From IMG/VR virus record IMGVR_UViG_3300024261_000026, positions 1-64,000 of that record: a DNA stretch of 64,000 nucleotides; one strand, given 5' to 3'. Under the pieces are notes generated by a model that was not told the DNA's origin, searched no databases, and worked only from the letters and a program-made list of their open reading frames with translations. This stretch comes from a virus. Every line of letters starts with the position of its first letter. Positions within the stretch are counted from its first letter, which is position 1. The position numbers and the translations under genes are program-made. Below, piece by piece: positions 35,701-43,829 of the stretch.

Positions 35701-36539
35701 TTAACGTAATTGGACTCGGAAATGCGGGATGCGAGATAGCAGAGAGGTTTTCGCAATACCCTCAATACGAGGTATATAAGATAGACGTATCACTCAAGAA
35801 GCAGAAGAATTGTTTTTCTATGCCAAGCAGGAAAGCCGTAGAGGAATATGAAAGCAAGTTCCCGGCGAGGATACTAACATCTCTCAGAAAGATTCAGGGT
35901 GACATCTTGTTCATCGTTGGAGGAGGGGGAGAAGTATCATCAGCATCTCTTAGGATCTTAGAGGCGGTAAGCAAAAATAAGATAGAGGTGCTCTATGTAA
36001 AGCCGGATGAATCTATTGTCTCTGATGACGAAAGACTTCTCGATAAGATATCCTTTGGAGTGTTACAGCAATATGCTCGCTCGGGCCTTTTTGAGAGATT
36101 GTATCTTGTTTCTAATTCTGAGATCCAGAGAACAGTGGGAAATATCCCTATTAGCAAATATTACGATACCCTCAACGAGATCATTTCCTCTACGATCCAT
36201 ATGGTGAATGTATACAGAAACAGCAAGCCGACCATTTCAAGTTTTCCGAAGGAATCTGAGGTTTGCCGTATTTGTACCATAGGAATCGGGGAGATAGAAA
36301 AAATGACAGATCAGATGTATTTTTCTCTTGACAACACGAACGAAAAGAGGTATTATTTCGCTATCAACAAAAAGGAATTAGAAGAAAGCACCACTTTGCT
36401 AGCAAAGATCAAAACGAGGGCGAGGCAGAAGGATAATGACATAAAAGGAGGATTTGGAATATATCCGACAGAGTATAAGAAGAACTACATTTATATCGTC
36501 GAGCAGACGAAGATAATTCAAGGAGAAAATCATGGTTAA
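35697..36539 (+). CDS. Divergent FtsZ/tubulin-like protein
   Basis: This 280-residue protein is coupled to polA by an ATGA overlap. The N-terminus MINVIGLGNAGCEIAERF matches the first nucleotide-binding loop of FtsZ. Residues 69-84 (GDILFIVGGGGEVSSAS) match the FtsZ strand plus tubulin signature loop, although the canonical GGGTGSG is altered. A following EVLYVKPD strand and a LFERLYLVSN strand (Asn140) fit the next FtsZ elements. The C-terminal T7-loop aspartates needed for GTP hydrolysis are not apparent. It may be a filament-forming phage tubulin, or a degenerate regulator that binds host FtsZ. Only fold-level similarity is claimed. Confidence 0.55.
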   Translation: MINVIGLGNAGCEIAERFSQYPQYEVYKIDVSLKKQKNCFSMPSRKAVEEYESKFPARILTSLRKIQGDILFIVGGGGEVSSASLRILEAVSKNKIEVLYVKPDESIVSDDERLLDKISFGVLQQYARSGLFERLYLVSNSEIQRTVGNIPISKYYDTLNEIISSTIHMVNVYRNSKPTISSFPKESEVCRICTIGIGEIEKMTDQMYFSLDNTNEKRYYFAINKKELEESTTLLAKIKTRARQKDNDIKGGFGIYPTEYKKNYIYIVEQTKIIQGENHG

Positions 36540-36816
36540 AGTTTTTACAGGAACTTTTCAGAAAAAGAATAATGATACAAGAAGCATGACATTTGTTAAA
36601 CTAGAAGATCTGCCAAAGGATTTTTTAGGATCAAAAGTCAAGAACGAAAACTCAACACGCACCCTTCCAGAAGGACTGGAGTTGGTGTGGGATATTGACA
36701 GTGCCGGATTTCGCACCTTCAATTGGCAATCTGCCGTAGGCGATGTCAAGGTGGAAATCCTCAAGGGAAAAGAAAAAGACGATTTCGAAACAAAACACTT
36801 GACAGAGCAAAAGTGA
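36532..36816 (+). CDS. Small conserved phage protein, unknown
   Basis: This 94-residue protein begins MVKVFTGTFQKKNNDTRSMT and has a central block EGLELVWDIDSAGFRTFNWQ. It looks like a small beta-rich domain. It overlaps the FtsZ-like gene by eight bases and has AAGGAGAAAA before the ATG. The promoter of the SSB gene overlaps its 3' end. I recall similar small proteins next to replication genes of marine phages, without function. Confidence 0.65.
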   Translation: MVKVFTGTFQKKNNDTRSMTFVKLEDLPKDFLGSKVKNENSTRTLPEGLELVWDIDSAGFRTFNWQSAVGDVKVEILKGKEKDDFETKHLTEQK

Positions 36817-36827
36817 TCTGTTATAAT
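36799..36827 (+). promoter_or_regulatory. Sigma70-type promoter of SSB, TGATCTG class
   Basis: TTGACA (36799-36804), a 17-base spacer and TATAAT (36822-36827). The spacer ends GTGATCTGT, which gives an extended -10 (TGT-TATAAT) and the TGATCTG element shared with three other promoters. The SSB start codon follows 32 bases later. Confidence 0.85.
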
Positions 36828-36858
36828 AAGCAAATCAACAACGAAAAGGAGTCATAAT

Positions 36859-37605
36859 ATGGCTATTGATATGAAAAAGATGAAAGCGAAATATAGTAAC
36901 CTCAAGAACCGTGCTGGTTCTGGTTCGAGTGGGTTTTGGAAACCCTCGGAGGGATCACAAACATTGCGTATTGTTCCCACTGAGGATGGAGATCCATTCA
37001 AGAGTTACTCTTTCCACTATGGAGTAGGAAAGGAAAACGGATTTTTATGCCCAAACAAGAATTTTGGGGATGATTGTCCTGTGTGCAGTTTCGTTCGCGG
37101 ACTGTATCAGGAAGGTGATGAAGAAAGTAAGGCAATGGCACGCCAACTAGGTGCCAAGTCTCGGTTCTTTTCTCCGGTGCTGGTTCGCGGAGAAGAGGAT
37201 GCGGGAGTCCGAGTTTGGGGATTTTCCAAGACGGTGTATGAAACCTTATTGAATCTGGTTTTGAATCCTGATTATGGCGACATAACGGATACTGAGACTG
37301 GTATTGATTTGGACATTCACTATGCGAAGCCACCAGGAGGTCAATTTCCTGTGACCAAGGTGACACCCAAGCGACGCTCTAGTGCCCTTTGTACTGATAA
37401 ACTTACCGAGGAACAGTGCAAAGAGGTATTAAACAATGTGCCAGATTTTGAATCGCTCTTTGAGCGAAAGACGACATCTAATGTCCAAGGATATTTGGAT
37501 GAGCATCTGGCGTCCGACAACCCTGAAGGTTTCTCTAGTGAAACGGAGAAATATTCGGGCGCAGGCAGAGTTGATAACGCCTTAGATGAATTAATGGGCG
37601 GATAA
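36859..37605 (+). CDS. 32: Single-stranded DNA-binding protein, T4 gp32-like
   Basis: This 248-residue protein has the gp32 layout. A basic N-terminal LAST-like motif (KYSNLK, residues 11-16) is used in T4 for cooperative binding. The zinc site is H53, C64, C73 and C76 with T4-like spacing, and a negatively charged C-terminus would contact replication partners. It coats single-stranded DNA during replication and recombination. It has its own strong promoter, an AAAAGGAG site and a terminator behind it, which fits the high amounts of gp32 needed. Confidence 0.9.
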   Translation: MAIDMKKMKAKYSNLKNRAGSGSSGFWKPSEGSQTLRIVPTEDGDPFKSYSFHYGVGKENGFLCPNKNFGDDCPVCSFVRGLYQEGDEESKAMARQLGAKSRFFSPVLVRGEEDAGVRVWGFSKTVYETLLNLVLNPDYGDITDTETGIDLDIHYAKPPGGQFPVTKVTPKRRSSALCTDKLTEEQCKEVLNNVPDFESLFERKTTSNVQGYLDEHLASDNPEGFSSETEKYSGAGRVDNALDELMGG

Positions 37606-37623
37606 TCATCATCAACCCACGGG

Positions 37624-37659
37624 GAGGCACAGGGTTATCGGGTGCCTCATTTTTCTTTT
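37624..37659 (+). terminator. Terminator or attenuator between SSB and UvsX
   Basis: A 7-bp stem GAGGCAC/GTGCCTC with an 11-base loop is followed by A and a T-rich tract. No promoter is seen before UvsX, so read-through of this element probably sets the lower UvsX level. Confidence 0.8.
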
Positions 37660-37670
37660 GGGAGTCTATT

Positions 37671-38789
37671 ATGAAAAACAAGAAGAGTGGTAAACTCAGT
37701 ATCGCCGACATGCGTTCGCTGATTAACAAAAAAGCAGGAATGGTTGTCGCGCACGATTTGTCCTCCGAAAACCCAACAGAGGTTACGGATTGGATCCCCA
37801 CTGGATCAACTTGGTTGAACGCTATTATTTGCCGAGGGAAGATGGCAGGAATCCCTGTTGGCAAACTCACAGAGATTGCGGGGATGGAAGCGAGTGGCAA
37901 AAGTTATATGGCCGCCCAGACTTGCGCGGAAGCACAGAAGATGGGAATTTCTGTGGTTTATTTTGATTCTGAATCTGCAATTGATCCGACATTTCTGACG
38001 AAGAGTGGTGTTGATATTGACAACATTCTATATGTTCAAGCTACGTCTGTTGAGTTTGTGTTGGAAACAGTTGAGACCCTTTTGACTTCGAGTGACGATA
38101 AATATCTTTTTGTGTGGGATTCTCTGGCGCTTACGCCAGCGATCAGTGACGTGGAGGGAACATTCAACCCGAATGAGTCCGTCGCCGTCAAGGCGCGGGT
38201 GCTGGCGAAAGGGATGTCTAAGTTGATAGTCTCCTTGGCAAACTCTCAGTCTACTCTTTTAGTCCTTAACCAACTTAAAACAAACCTCCAGGTTGTAAAT
38301 CCAAAGTATGCTACTGATAGCGAGAAGTATGTCTGCCCCGGCGGAAAGTCTATGGCATACGCCTATAGTCTTCGCATATGGTTGACCGGCAGGAAGGGCA
38401 AGAGTAGCATGATACTCGACGACAAAGGATATAGGGTGGGGAACGAACTGAAGGCGAGACTAGAGAAATCTAGGTTCGGCACAGCAGGTAGGACTTGCAA
38501 TTTTAAGATTATGTGGGGAGAGGATATCGGAGTCAAAGACGAAGATAGTCTATTTGAGGCAATTCAGAGTTCTGACCACTTGGGCAGCGCAGGACCGTGG
38601 TGGACGCTCAAATATGAAGACGGCACAGCGCAGAAATTCCAAGCATCTAAATGGGGCGACTTTATGAAGGAGAAGAAATTTAACGACAGGGTTATGCAAC
38701 TCCTAGACGAGGAAGTGGTTCTCAAGTTTGACAAGAGACTGGTGGAGGCGAGTAACTTCTACGAGGAAGAGGAGGTCGAAGAAGCGTGA
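37671..38789 (+). CDS. uvsX: RecA-like recombinase UvsX
   Basis: This 372-residue protein has the RecA fold signatures: Walker A GMEASGKS (71-78), VVYFDSESAI and the Walker B-like strand YLFVWDSLALTPA, then a LLVLNQLKTN strand (L2-like region). UvsX forms filaments on single-stranded DNA and drives recombination-dependent replication together with gp32. The length fits T4 UvsX (391). It lies between the SSB gene and small helper genes. GGGAGT before ATG 37671 is a moderate site. Confidence 0.92.
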   Translation: MKNKKSGKLSIADMRSLINKKAGMVVAHDLSSENPTEVTDWIPTGSTWLNAIICRGKMAGIPVGKLTEIAGMEASGKSYMAAQTCAEAQKMGISVVYFDSESAIDPTFLTKSGVDIDNILYVQATSVEFVLETVETLLTSSDDKYLFVWDSLALTPAISDVEGTFNPNESVAVKARVLAKGMSKLIVSLANSQSTLLVLNQLKTNLQVVNPKYATDSEKYVCPGGKSMAYAYSLRIWLTGRKGKSSMILDDKGYRVGNELKARLEKSRFGTAGRTCNFKIMWGEDIGVKDEDSLFEAIQSSDHLGSAGPWWTLKYEDGTAQKFQASKWGDFMKEKKFNDRVMQLLDEEVVLKFDKRLVEASNFYEEEEVEEA

Positions 38790-38971
38790 GCACCGATAAG
38801 TCTCTTAGAGAGACAGTAAATATAGCACTAGATGCGGTGGAGAGACTTCTTGATGAAGTCTGGACGCTGCGAGATGCTCGTGTCAAGATGAAGAAGCAGA
38901 TAAGAACTCTGCGAGATAAAATAAAGAGATTGGAAGAGAAGAATGACAAAAAAGAGGATGATGATAGTTGA
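38786..38971 (+). CDS. Small coiled-coil protein
   Basis: This 61-residue, almost wholly helical and charged protein starts at GTG 38786, overlapping the UvsX stop codon (GTGA). Heptads run through LRDARVKMKKQIRTLRDKIK, and the end is Lys/Glu/Asp-rich. Its position between UvsX and the exonuclease gene suggests a partner of recombination proteins, in the way UvsY partners UvsX, but there is no sequence support for UvsY. Its 3' end overlaps the next gene by 29 bases. Confidence 0.6.
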   Translation: MSTDKSLRETVNIALDAVERLLDEVWTLRDARVKMKKQIRTLRDKIKRLEEKNDKKEDDDS

Positions 38972-39917
38972 TGGCCATAATGCCTTCATCAGACACTACA
39001 TCGTAAACCCGACAATTTCCGCTAATGGGCAACCCATCGGCGGAATTGTTGGTTTTCTACAAGGACTCCAGAAACTTTCCAGGATGATCAAACCAGATAT
39101 GATAACCGTGGTTTGGGATGGCGCCGGCGGCAGCAGGAAGCGAAGAAGCATCATCAAAGGATATAAAGAAGGAAGGAAACCCGTCAGACTTAATCGCTTC
39201 ATACGGAACCTGCCTGAGAACGAGGAGGCAGAAAACCTTATGTGGCAGCAAGTGAGAATTCTAGAGTATCTCAATGAAACTCCAGTTGTCCAGTTTATGT
39301 TTCCCGAAACCGAAGCAGACGATGTTATTGCTTATGTCAGCACTTACCATCAGTTTGATGATTGGCAGAAGGTTGTCGTATCCAGTGATAAAGACTTCTT
39401 TCAGATCTGCGACGATTCGACAGTGCTGTACCGTCCTATTCAAGATGAGATAGTAAACAAGAACGCGATTGTGAAGAAATTCCTCATCCACCCCAATAAT
39501 TTCGCTCTTGCTAGGGCACTAGCAGGAGACAAATCAGACAACTTGCCGGGTGTGCCGAGAGTTGGCCTTGCAACAGTAGCAAAGAGATTGCCTTTTCTTG
39601 CCGAGGAGAAAAGTTATATGACTTCGGAGTTGAAGGATTATTGCGAAGAAAGAAAGGACGAAAAGGTAAGATTTTATAGGGATGTCCTCGACAACATTGA
39701 ACTGATCAGGATAAACTATAAGGTGATGCAATTATATTCTCCATCGCTATCCATACCGACATCATCAAAGATAAAGGAGACGTTCAGCAGTCACTTGCCT
39801 TTATTCAACAACACCGGTGTCGTGAAACTGCTGTTCGAGGACGGATTTCCGCAGGTTAATTTAGACGAACTATATGCTTTGTTTCGAAAAATGATTTTTG
39901 AATCTAAAACAAAATGA
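38943..39917 (+). CDS. rnh: 5'-3' exonuclease / RNase H, FEN-like (T4 rnh-like)
   Basis: This 324-residue protein has the FEN/5'-nuclease pattern: MMIVDGHNAFIRHYI near the start with the first metal-binding Asp, TVVWDGAGGSRKRRSII, the PETEADDVIAY acidic cluster, VVVSSDKDFFQI, and LAGDKSDNLPGVPRVGL, the helix-hairpin-helix. T4 RNase H of this family (305 residues) removes RNA primers from lagging strands. The ATG overlaps the coiled-coil gene. Strong match across all catalytic blocks. Confidence 0.92.
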   Translation: MTKKRMMIVDGHNAFIRHYIVNPTISANGQPIGGIVGFLQGLQKLSRMIKPDMITVVWDGAGGSRKRRSIIKGYKEGRKPVRLNRFIRNLPENEEAENLMWQQVRILEYLNETPVVQFMFPETEADDVIAYVSTYHQFDDWQKVVVSSDKDFFQICDDSTVLYRPIQDEIVNKNAIVKKFLIHPNNFALARALAGDKSDNLPGVPRVGLATVAKRLPFLAEEKSYMTSELKDYCEERKDEKVRFYRDVLDNIELIRINYKVMQLYSPSLSIPTSSKIKETFSSHLPLFNNTGVVKLLFEDGFPQVNLDELYALFRKMIFESKTK

Positions 39918-39946
39918 TTGACACGGGCACAAAAAAGATTTATTAT
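39918..39946 (+). promoter_or_regulatory. Sigma70-type promoter of the helicase gene
   Basis: TTGACA (39918-39923), a 17-base spacer and TATTAT (39941-39946). It starts directly after the exonuclease stop codon and is followed by a GGGAG site and ATG 39964. It lacks the TGATCTG element. Confidence 0.75.
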
Positions 39947-39963
39947 GTGTCTGGGAGAAGCAT

Positions 39964-41340
39964 ATGGAACAAATGAGAGATGCGACATTCGGATCCTTCG
40001 GTAAAGGATTTCAAGAGTCATTAGCAAAGATGATACTGGAAGACTCCAAGTTTTCGACGCAGATCGGGGAAGTCCTCGATATAAACTTTTTCGAATTAAA
40101 GTATTTGCAAGAATTCGTGAGAAAGATCTATTCTTACAAGAAGAAATACAAGAAGCACCCGTCAGCGAGCACTTATGAGAGCATCCTCAAGAGCGAAGAC
40201 TCCTCCTCTCAAAGTGAGATTATAAGAAAGCAAGTCAGAGAATTCTATGTTCGCATCAAGACAGGCAACTATGATGATGTTGACGAGGAGTTTGTAAGGG
40301 ATAAGTCTCTTGATTTCTGCCGTAAGCAAACTCTGCAAGGCGCCATGCTCAAGAGCGTCAAATTGATGCAAGATTCATCTTTCGACGAAGTGAGCAAGAT
40401 CATCAATGAGGCGCTCAAACTCGGGGTGAATAATGACGTTGGATATGATTTCCTTGAGGACTTCGAGAGAAGGTATCAGTTGAGGTCTAGGAATCCGGTC
40501 ACCACAGGGTGGGGCGAGATAGATAGAATCGTTGCAGGCGGTCTAGGGAAGGGAGAACTGGGTGTTGTGATAGCACCAACTGGCGTTGGCAAAAGTATGG
40601 TACTCACCCACTTAGGAACAGAGGCGCTCAAGCTTGGAAAGAATGTTGTGCATTACACTTTGGAACTCCAAGATGTCATCATAGGGAACAGATATGATAG
40701 TTGTCTCACGGGCATCCCTATCAACGATCTGTACTTTAATAAGGAAGAGATATTCGAAGAAGTAAAGAAAGTTCCAGGGAAACTTTTGATAAAAGAATAC
40801 CCTACCAAAAGTGCGACTACGCAGACTCTGAAAACTCACTTGGAGAAACTTAAGAATCGGGATTTTAGCCCCGATATGATTATTGTTGATTATGGAGATA
40901 TTTTGAAACCTATTTTCCACTCAAAAGAGAAAAGAGAAAATCTCGAAACTATTTATGAAGAGTTAAGGGCAATTGCACAAGAATTCGAGTGCCCGGTCTG
41001 GACCGCCTCTCAAACTAACAGGAGTGGGATAAACGCCGAAGTTATAACAATGGAATCAATTAGCGAGGCATTCTCGAAATGCTTTGTGGCTGACTTCATC
41101 TTCTCGGTGTCAAGAACAGGTTCGGATAAATCTAACAATACAGGTAGAATATATATTGCCAAGAATAGGAACGGCATCGATGGAGTGGTGTTTCCAATTT
41201 TTATGGATCCTGGCAATGTTGAAATAAAAGTGTTCGCCCAAACAGAGATGACGGAAGAGTCCGGCGACAATGGTCCGAGGAAAGTCTATAGATTAATGAA
41301 AGAAGAGCAGAGAACCAAACAAACAACAAAAGGAGAGTAA
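39964..41340 (+). CDS. 41: Replicative DNA helicase, DnaB/gp41-like
   Basis: This 458-residue protein has an N-terminal helical domain (residues 1-160) and a RecA-like motor: Walker A APTGVGKS (204-211), VVHYTLELQ, Walker B-like DMIIVDYGDI and WTASQTNRSG (sensor region). It should form the hexamer that unwinds DNA ahead of the polymerase on the lagging-strand template. The length matches T4 gp41 (475). No primase gene is in this window. It has its own promoter and runs into the ribonucleotide reductase gene after six bases. Confidence 0.9.
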   Translation: MEQMRDATFGSFGKGFQESLAKMILEDSKFSTQIGEVLDINFFELKYLQEFVRKIYSYKKKYKKHPSASTYESILKSEDSSSQSEIIRKQVREFYVRIKTGNYDDVDEEFVRDKSLDFCRKQTLQGAMLKSVKLMQDSSFDEVSKIINEALKLGVNNDVGYDFLEDFERRYQLRSRNPVTTGWGEIDRIVAGGLGKGELGVVIAPTGVGKSMVLTHLGTEALKLGKNVVHYTLELQDVIIGNRYDSCLTGIPINDLYFNKEEIFEEVKKVPGKLLIKEYPTKSATTQTLKTHLEKLKNRDFSPDMIIVDYGDILKPIFHSKEKRENLETIYEELRAIAQEFECPVWTASQTNRSGINAEVITMESISEAFSKCFVADFIFSVSRTGSDKSNNTGRIYIAKNRNGIDGVVFPIFMDPGNVEIKVFAQTEMTEESGDNGPRKVYRLMKEEQRTKQTTKGE

Positions 41341-41346
41341 GAAAAC

Positions 41347-43215
41347 ATGCAAGAAACAATGGAACTATCAAGTAAAATTTTGAGTGATATTACAGTTTAT
41401 ATGAAATATGCCAGGTATTTAGAGAAAGAAGAGAGAAGAGAAACCTGGGAAGAGTTAGTTACCAGAAACAAGCAGATGCACCAAAAGAAGTATCCTGATT
41501 TACACGATAAGATTGAGGAAGCATATAAACTTGTTTATGAAAAAAAGATTTTGCCATCCATGAGATCCTTGCAGTTTAGTGGGAAACCCATTGAAATTTC
41601 TCCCAACCGAGTTTACAATTGCGCATACGCCCCTGTTGATGATTGGCGCGTGTTTAGTGAGATTCTTTTTTTGCTTCTGGGAGGCACGGGCGTGGGATAT
41701 AGCGTGCAAACGCACCACGTAGAAAAGTTGCCAGAGATAAGAAAACCAAACCCCAACAAATCTAGGCGATACTTGGTCGGCGATAGCATAGAGGGGTGGG
41801 CAGACTCAGTTAAGGTGCTGATGAAATCTTATTTTCGGGGCACATCTACTATTGATTTTGATTTTAGCGACATTCGCGCCAAGGGCGCTATGTTGGTAAC
41901 AAGCGGTGGCAAGGCGCCAGGACCAGAGCCGCTTAAGACGTGCCTTCGACAAATTAAGAGTATCTTGAACCACAAGGAAGACGGCGAACAATTGTCGTCA
42001 ATCGAGGTTCACGATATTGTTTGTCATATTGCTGACGCTGTGCTTGCTGGTGGCATTCGCCGAGCGGCATTGATATCTTTGTTTTCCGCAGACGACGAAG
42101 AGATGATCTCTTGCAAGTATGGCAACTGGTTCGAACTAAACCCTCAACGCGGCCGCTCTAACAACAGTGCGGTTTTGCTGAGGCATAAAGTTGATGAAGA
42201 ATTCTTTTTTAATCTATGGGAAAAGATCCAGTTGAGCAATTCGGGGGAACCCGGCATCTACTTTTCTAATGATAAAGATTACGGCACAAACCCGTGCTGC
42301 GAGATAGCATTGCGACCCTTTCAGTTTTGCAACTTGTGCGAAGTTAACGCCTCCACTATTGAGACACAAGAAGATCTGGAAAACCGCATTGGTGCAGCAA
42401 CTCTCATTGGCACATTGCAGGCCGGATATACTAATTTCCATTATCTCCGCTCAGTGTGGCAAAAGACAACAGAGAAGGAGTCGTTGCTCGGAGTATCTTT
42501 GACGGGCATCGCGTCTAACAAGATTCAGCACCTAGACATGAAAAAGGCAGCAAGATTTGCCAAAGAAAAGAACAAGGAGATCGCCAAACAGATCGGCGTA
42601 AATCTCGCATCTCGCATTACAACTATTAAACCAGCGGGTACTACTTCTTTGGCTTTGGGGTGCTCTTCGGGCATCCATGCGTGGCATAGCAAGTATTATA
42701 TTCGCAGAATAAGAGTGGGAAAGAACGAAACCATCTATGGATATCTCGCAAAGAATCATCCAGAATTGATAGAGGATGAGTTTTTTCGCCCCCACGACAC
42801 CGCCGTTATATCAGTGCCACAGCGCGCCCCAGAGGGATCAACATTCCGAACCGAAAGTCCGCTGGATCTATTAGAGAGGATCAAGTGGTTTTCGAAGAAT
42901 TGGATTAAACCAGGCCACCGACGCGGGCAGAATACTCACAACATCTCTGCAACAATATCCATAAAGGAAGACGAGTGGGATGTTGTTGGGAAATGGATGT
43001 GGGATAATCGAGGATGCTACAACGGCATATCCGCCCTCCCCTATGGCGGGGGTTCTTATGTCCAGGAACCATTCGAGGAGTGCTCAGAGGAGACCTATAA
43101 CAAGATGATGGAATCTCTGGTTGGCGTTGATCTTACTCAAGTGGTGGAGACAGAGGATAACACAGATTTACAGGGAGAACTCGCTTGTGCCGGCGGCGTG
43201 TGCGAGATAAAATAA
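41347..43215 (+). CDS. nrdJ: Adenosylcobalamin-dependent ribonucleotide reductase, class II
   Basis: This 622-residue protein has features of monomeric class II enzymes of the RTPR type: GGTGVGYSVQTHHVEKLPEI, GGIRRAALISLFSADDEEM, the NPCCEIALRPFQFCNLCE active-site block (about residue 315), and a C-terminal CAGGVCE redox pair (residues 614-619). It makes deoxynucleotides from ribonucleotides using vitamin B12, which works with or without oxygen. It is about 120 residues shorter than the Lactobacillus enzyme. The C-terminal cysteines would be reduced by a thioredoxin or glutaredoxin; a glutaredoxin is encoded at 61.2 kb. Confidence 0.88.
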   Translation: MQETMELSSKILSDITVYMKYARYLEKEERRETWEELVTRNKQMHQKKYPDLHDKIEEAYKLVYEKKILPSMRSLQFSGKPIEISPNRVYNCAYAPVDDWRVFSEILFLLLGGTGVGYSVQTHHVEKLPEIRKPNPNKSRRYLVGDSIEGWADSVKVLMKSYFRGTSTIDFDFSDIRAKGAMLVTSGGKAPGPEPLKTCLRQIKSILNHKEDGEQLSSIEVHDIVCHIADAVLAGGIRRAALISLFSADDEEMISCKYGNWFELNPQRGRSNNSAVLLRHKVDEEFFFNLWEKIQLSNSGEPGIYFSNDKDYGTNPCCEIALRPFQFCNLCEVNASTIETQEDLENRIGAATLIGTLQAGYTNFHYLRSVWQKTTEKESLLGVSLTGIASNKIQHLDMKKAARFAKEKNKEIAKQIGVNLASRITTIKPAGTTSLALGCSSGIHAWHSKYYIRRIRVGKNETIYGYLAKNHPELIEDEFFRPHDTAVISVPQRAPEGSTFRTESPLDLLERIKWFSKNWIKPGHRRGQNTHNISATISIKEDEWDVVGKWMWDNRGCYNGISALPYGGGSYVQEPFEECSEETYNKMMESLVGVDLTQVVETEDNTDLQGELACAGGVCEIK

Positions 43216-43219
43216 AAGC

Positions 43220-43248
43220 TTGACAGAACAAAAATGATCTGTTAGGAT
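43220..43248 (+). promoter_or_regulatory. Sigma70-type promoter, TGATCTG class
   Basis: TTGACA (43220-43225), a 17-base spacer ending ATGATCTGT, and TAGGAT (43243-43248). The -10 is imperfect, but the extended -10 TG and the TGATCTG element are kept. It drives the GapR-like and GroES-like genes. Confidence 0.8.
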
Positions 43249-43281
43249 AGATACGCATCTTAAATAAGAAGGAGAAAAGAG

Positions 43282-43557
43282 ATGACAAAGAGTAGTTTAA
43301 AGGTTGTTGAGTCGGCAGAAGTTAAAGAAGAAAAGATTGTTGATTACATCAAATCGTTGTCGGCCCTCGAAGAAGAGATGGAGCCCTACAAAGAGCAAAA
43401 GCGGGCATTGAAGCAAAATTACATCGAGAACGGATGGCTCAGCAAAGAAGAGATCTCGGCGGCAGTTAAGGCATTTCGCCTGATGAAGAGCGAGGTTGAC
43501 CTAGAGCAGATGAAGGATTTCTTTGATCTATATTCGAAGACGAAGGTGTGCGGGTGA
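43282..43557 (+). CDS. GapR-like (DUF2312-type) helical protein
   Basis: This 91-residue helical protein has the pattern LSALEEEMEPYKEQKRALKQ, then a GWLSKEEISAAVKAFRLMK segment and FDLYSK. It resembles the layout of DUF2312/GapR, a small protein that binds overtwisted DNA ahead of replication forks in alphaproteobacteria. Glu/Lys spacing and the R-L-x-K turn fit, but identity is low, so this is tentative. It shares its promoter class with SSB and DnaE. AAGGAG before ATG 43282 is a good site. Confidence 0.4.
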   Translation: MTKSSLKVVESAEVKEEKIVDYIKSLSALEEEMEPYKEQKRALKQNYIENGWLSKEEISAAVKAFRLMKSEVDLEQMKDFFDLYSKTKVCG

Positions 43558-43829
43558 AGTATATACCATTTAACCGGCACTTGGTGCTAGAGGAGCATGA
43601 CACTAATGAGGAGACTTCTGTTTCGAAGGTATTGGTACCTGACGACTATAAAAGCATTAAAGATCATGGTATTTATAGGATTGTGGGCAAGTCTCTGGAC
43701 TGCTCTCCAGTATTTGCCACTGGTGCTAGAGTGGTTGTAGAAGAGTCGATGGTGAGAGCTATCGAGATGGGCGCCGAGAAAATATTTTTAATCCCAGAGA
43801 ATTTCGTACTTCTTTATGAGGACGGATGA
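43554..43829 (+). CDS. GroES-like co-chaperonin
   Basis: This protein is about 91 residues from GTG 43554, which has GAAGG seven bases upstream; GTG 43548 is also in frame. The sequence reads MKYIPFNRHLVLEEHD, then a polar loop, then VSKVLVPDDYKSIKDHGIYR, TGARVVVEES and EKIFLIPENFVLLYED. This follows the GroES beta-barrel plan (N-terminal strand, mobile loop, V-L-P, G-x-x-V-V, final strand). T4 encodes gp31, a GroES replacement needed to fold gp23. A phage GroEL is encoded at 58.5 kb, which supports the call. Confidence 0.6.
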   Translation: MKYIPFNRHLVLEEHDTNEETSVSKVLVPDDYKSIKDHGIYRIVGKSLDCSPVFATGARVVVEESMVRAIEMGAEKIFLIPENFVLLYEDG

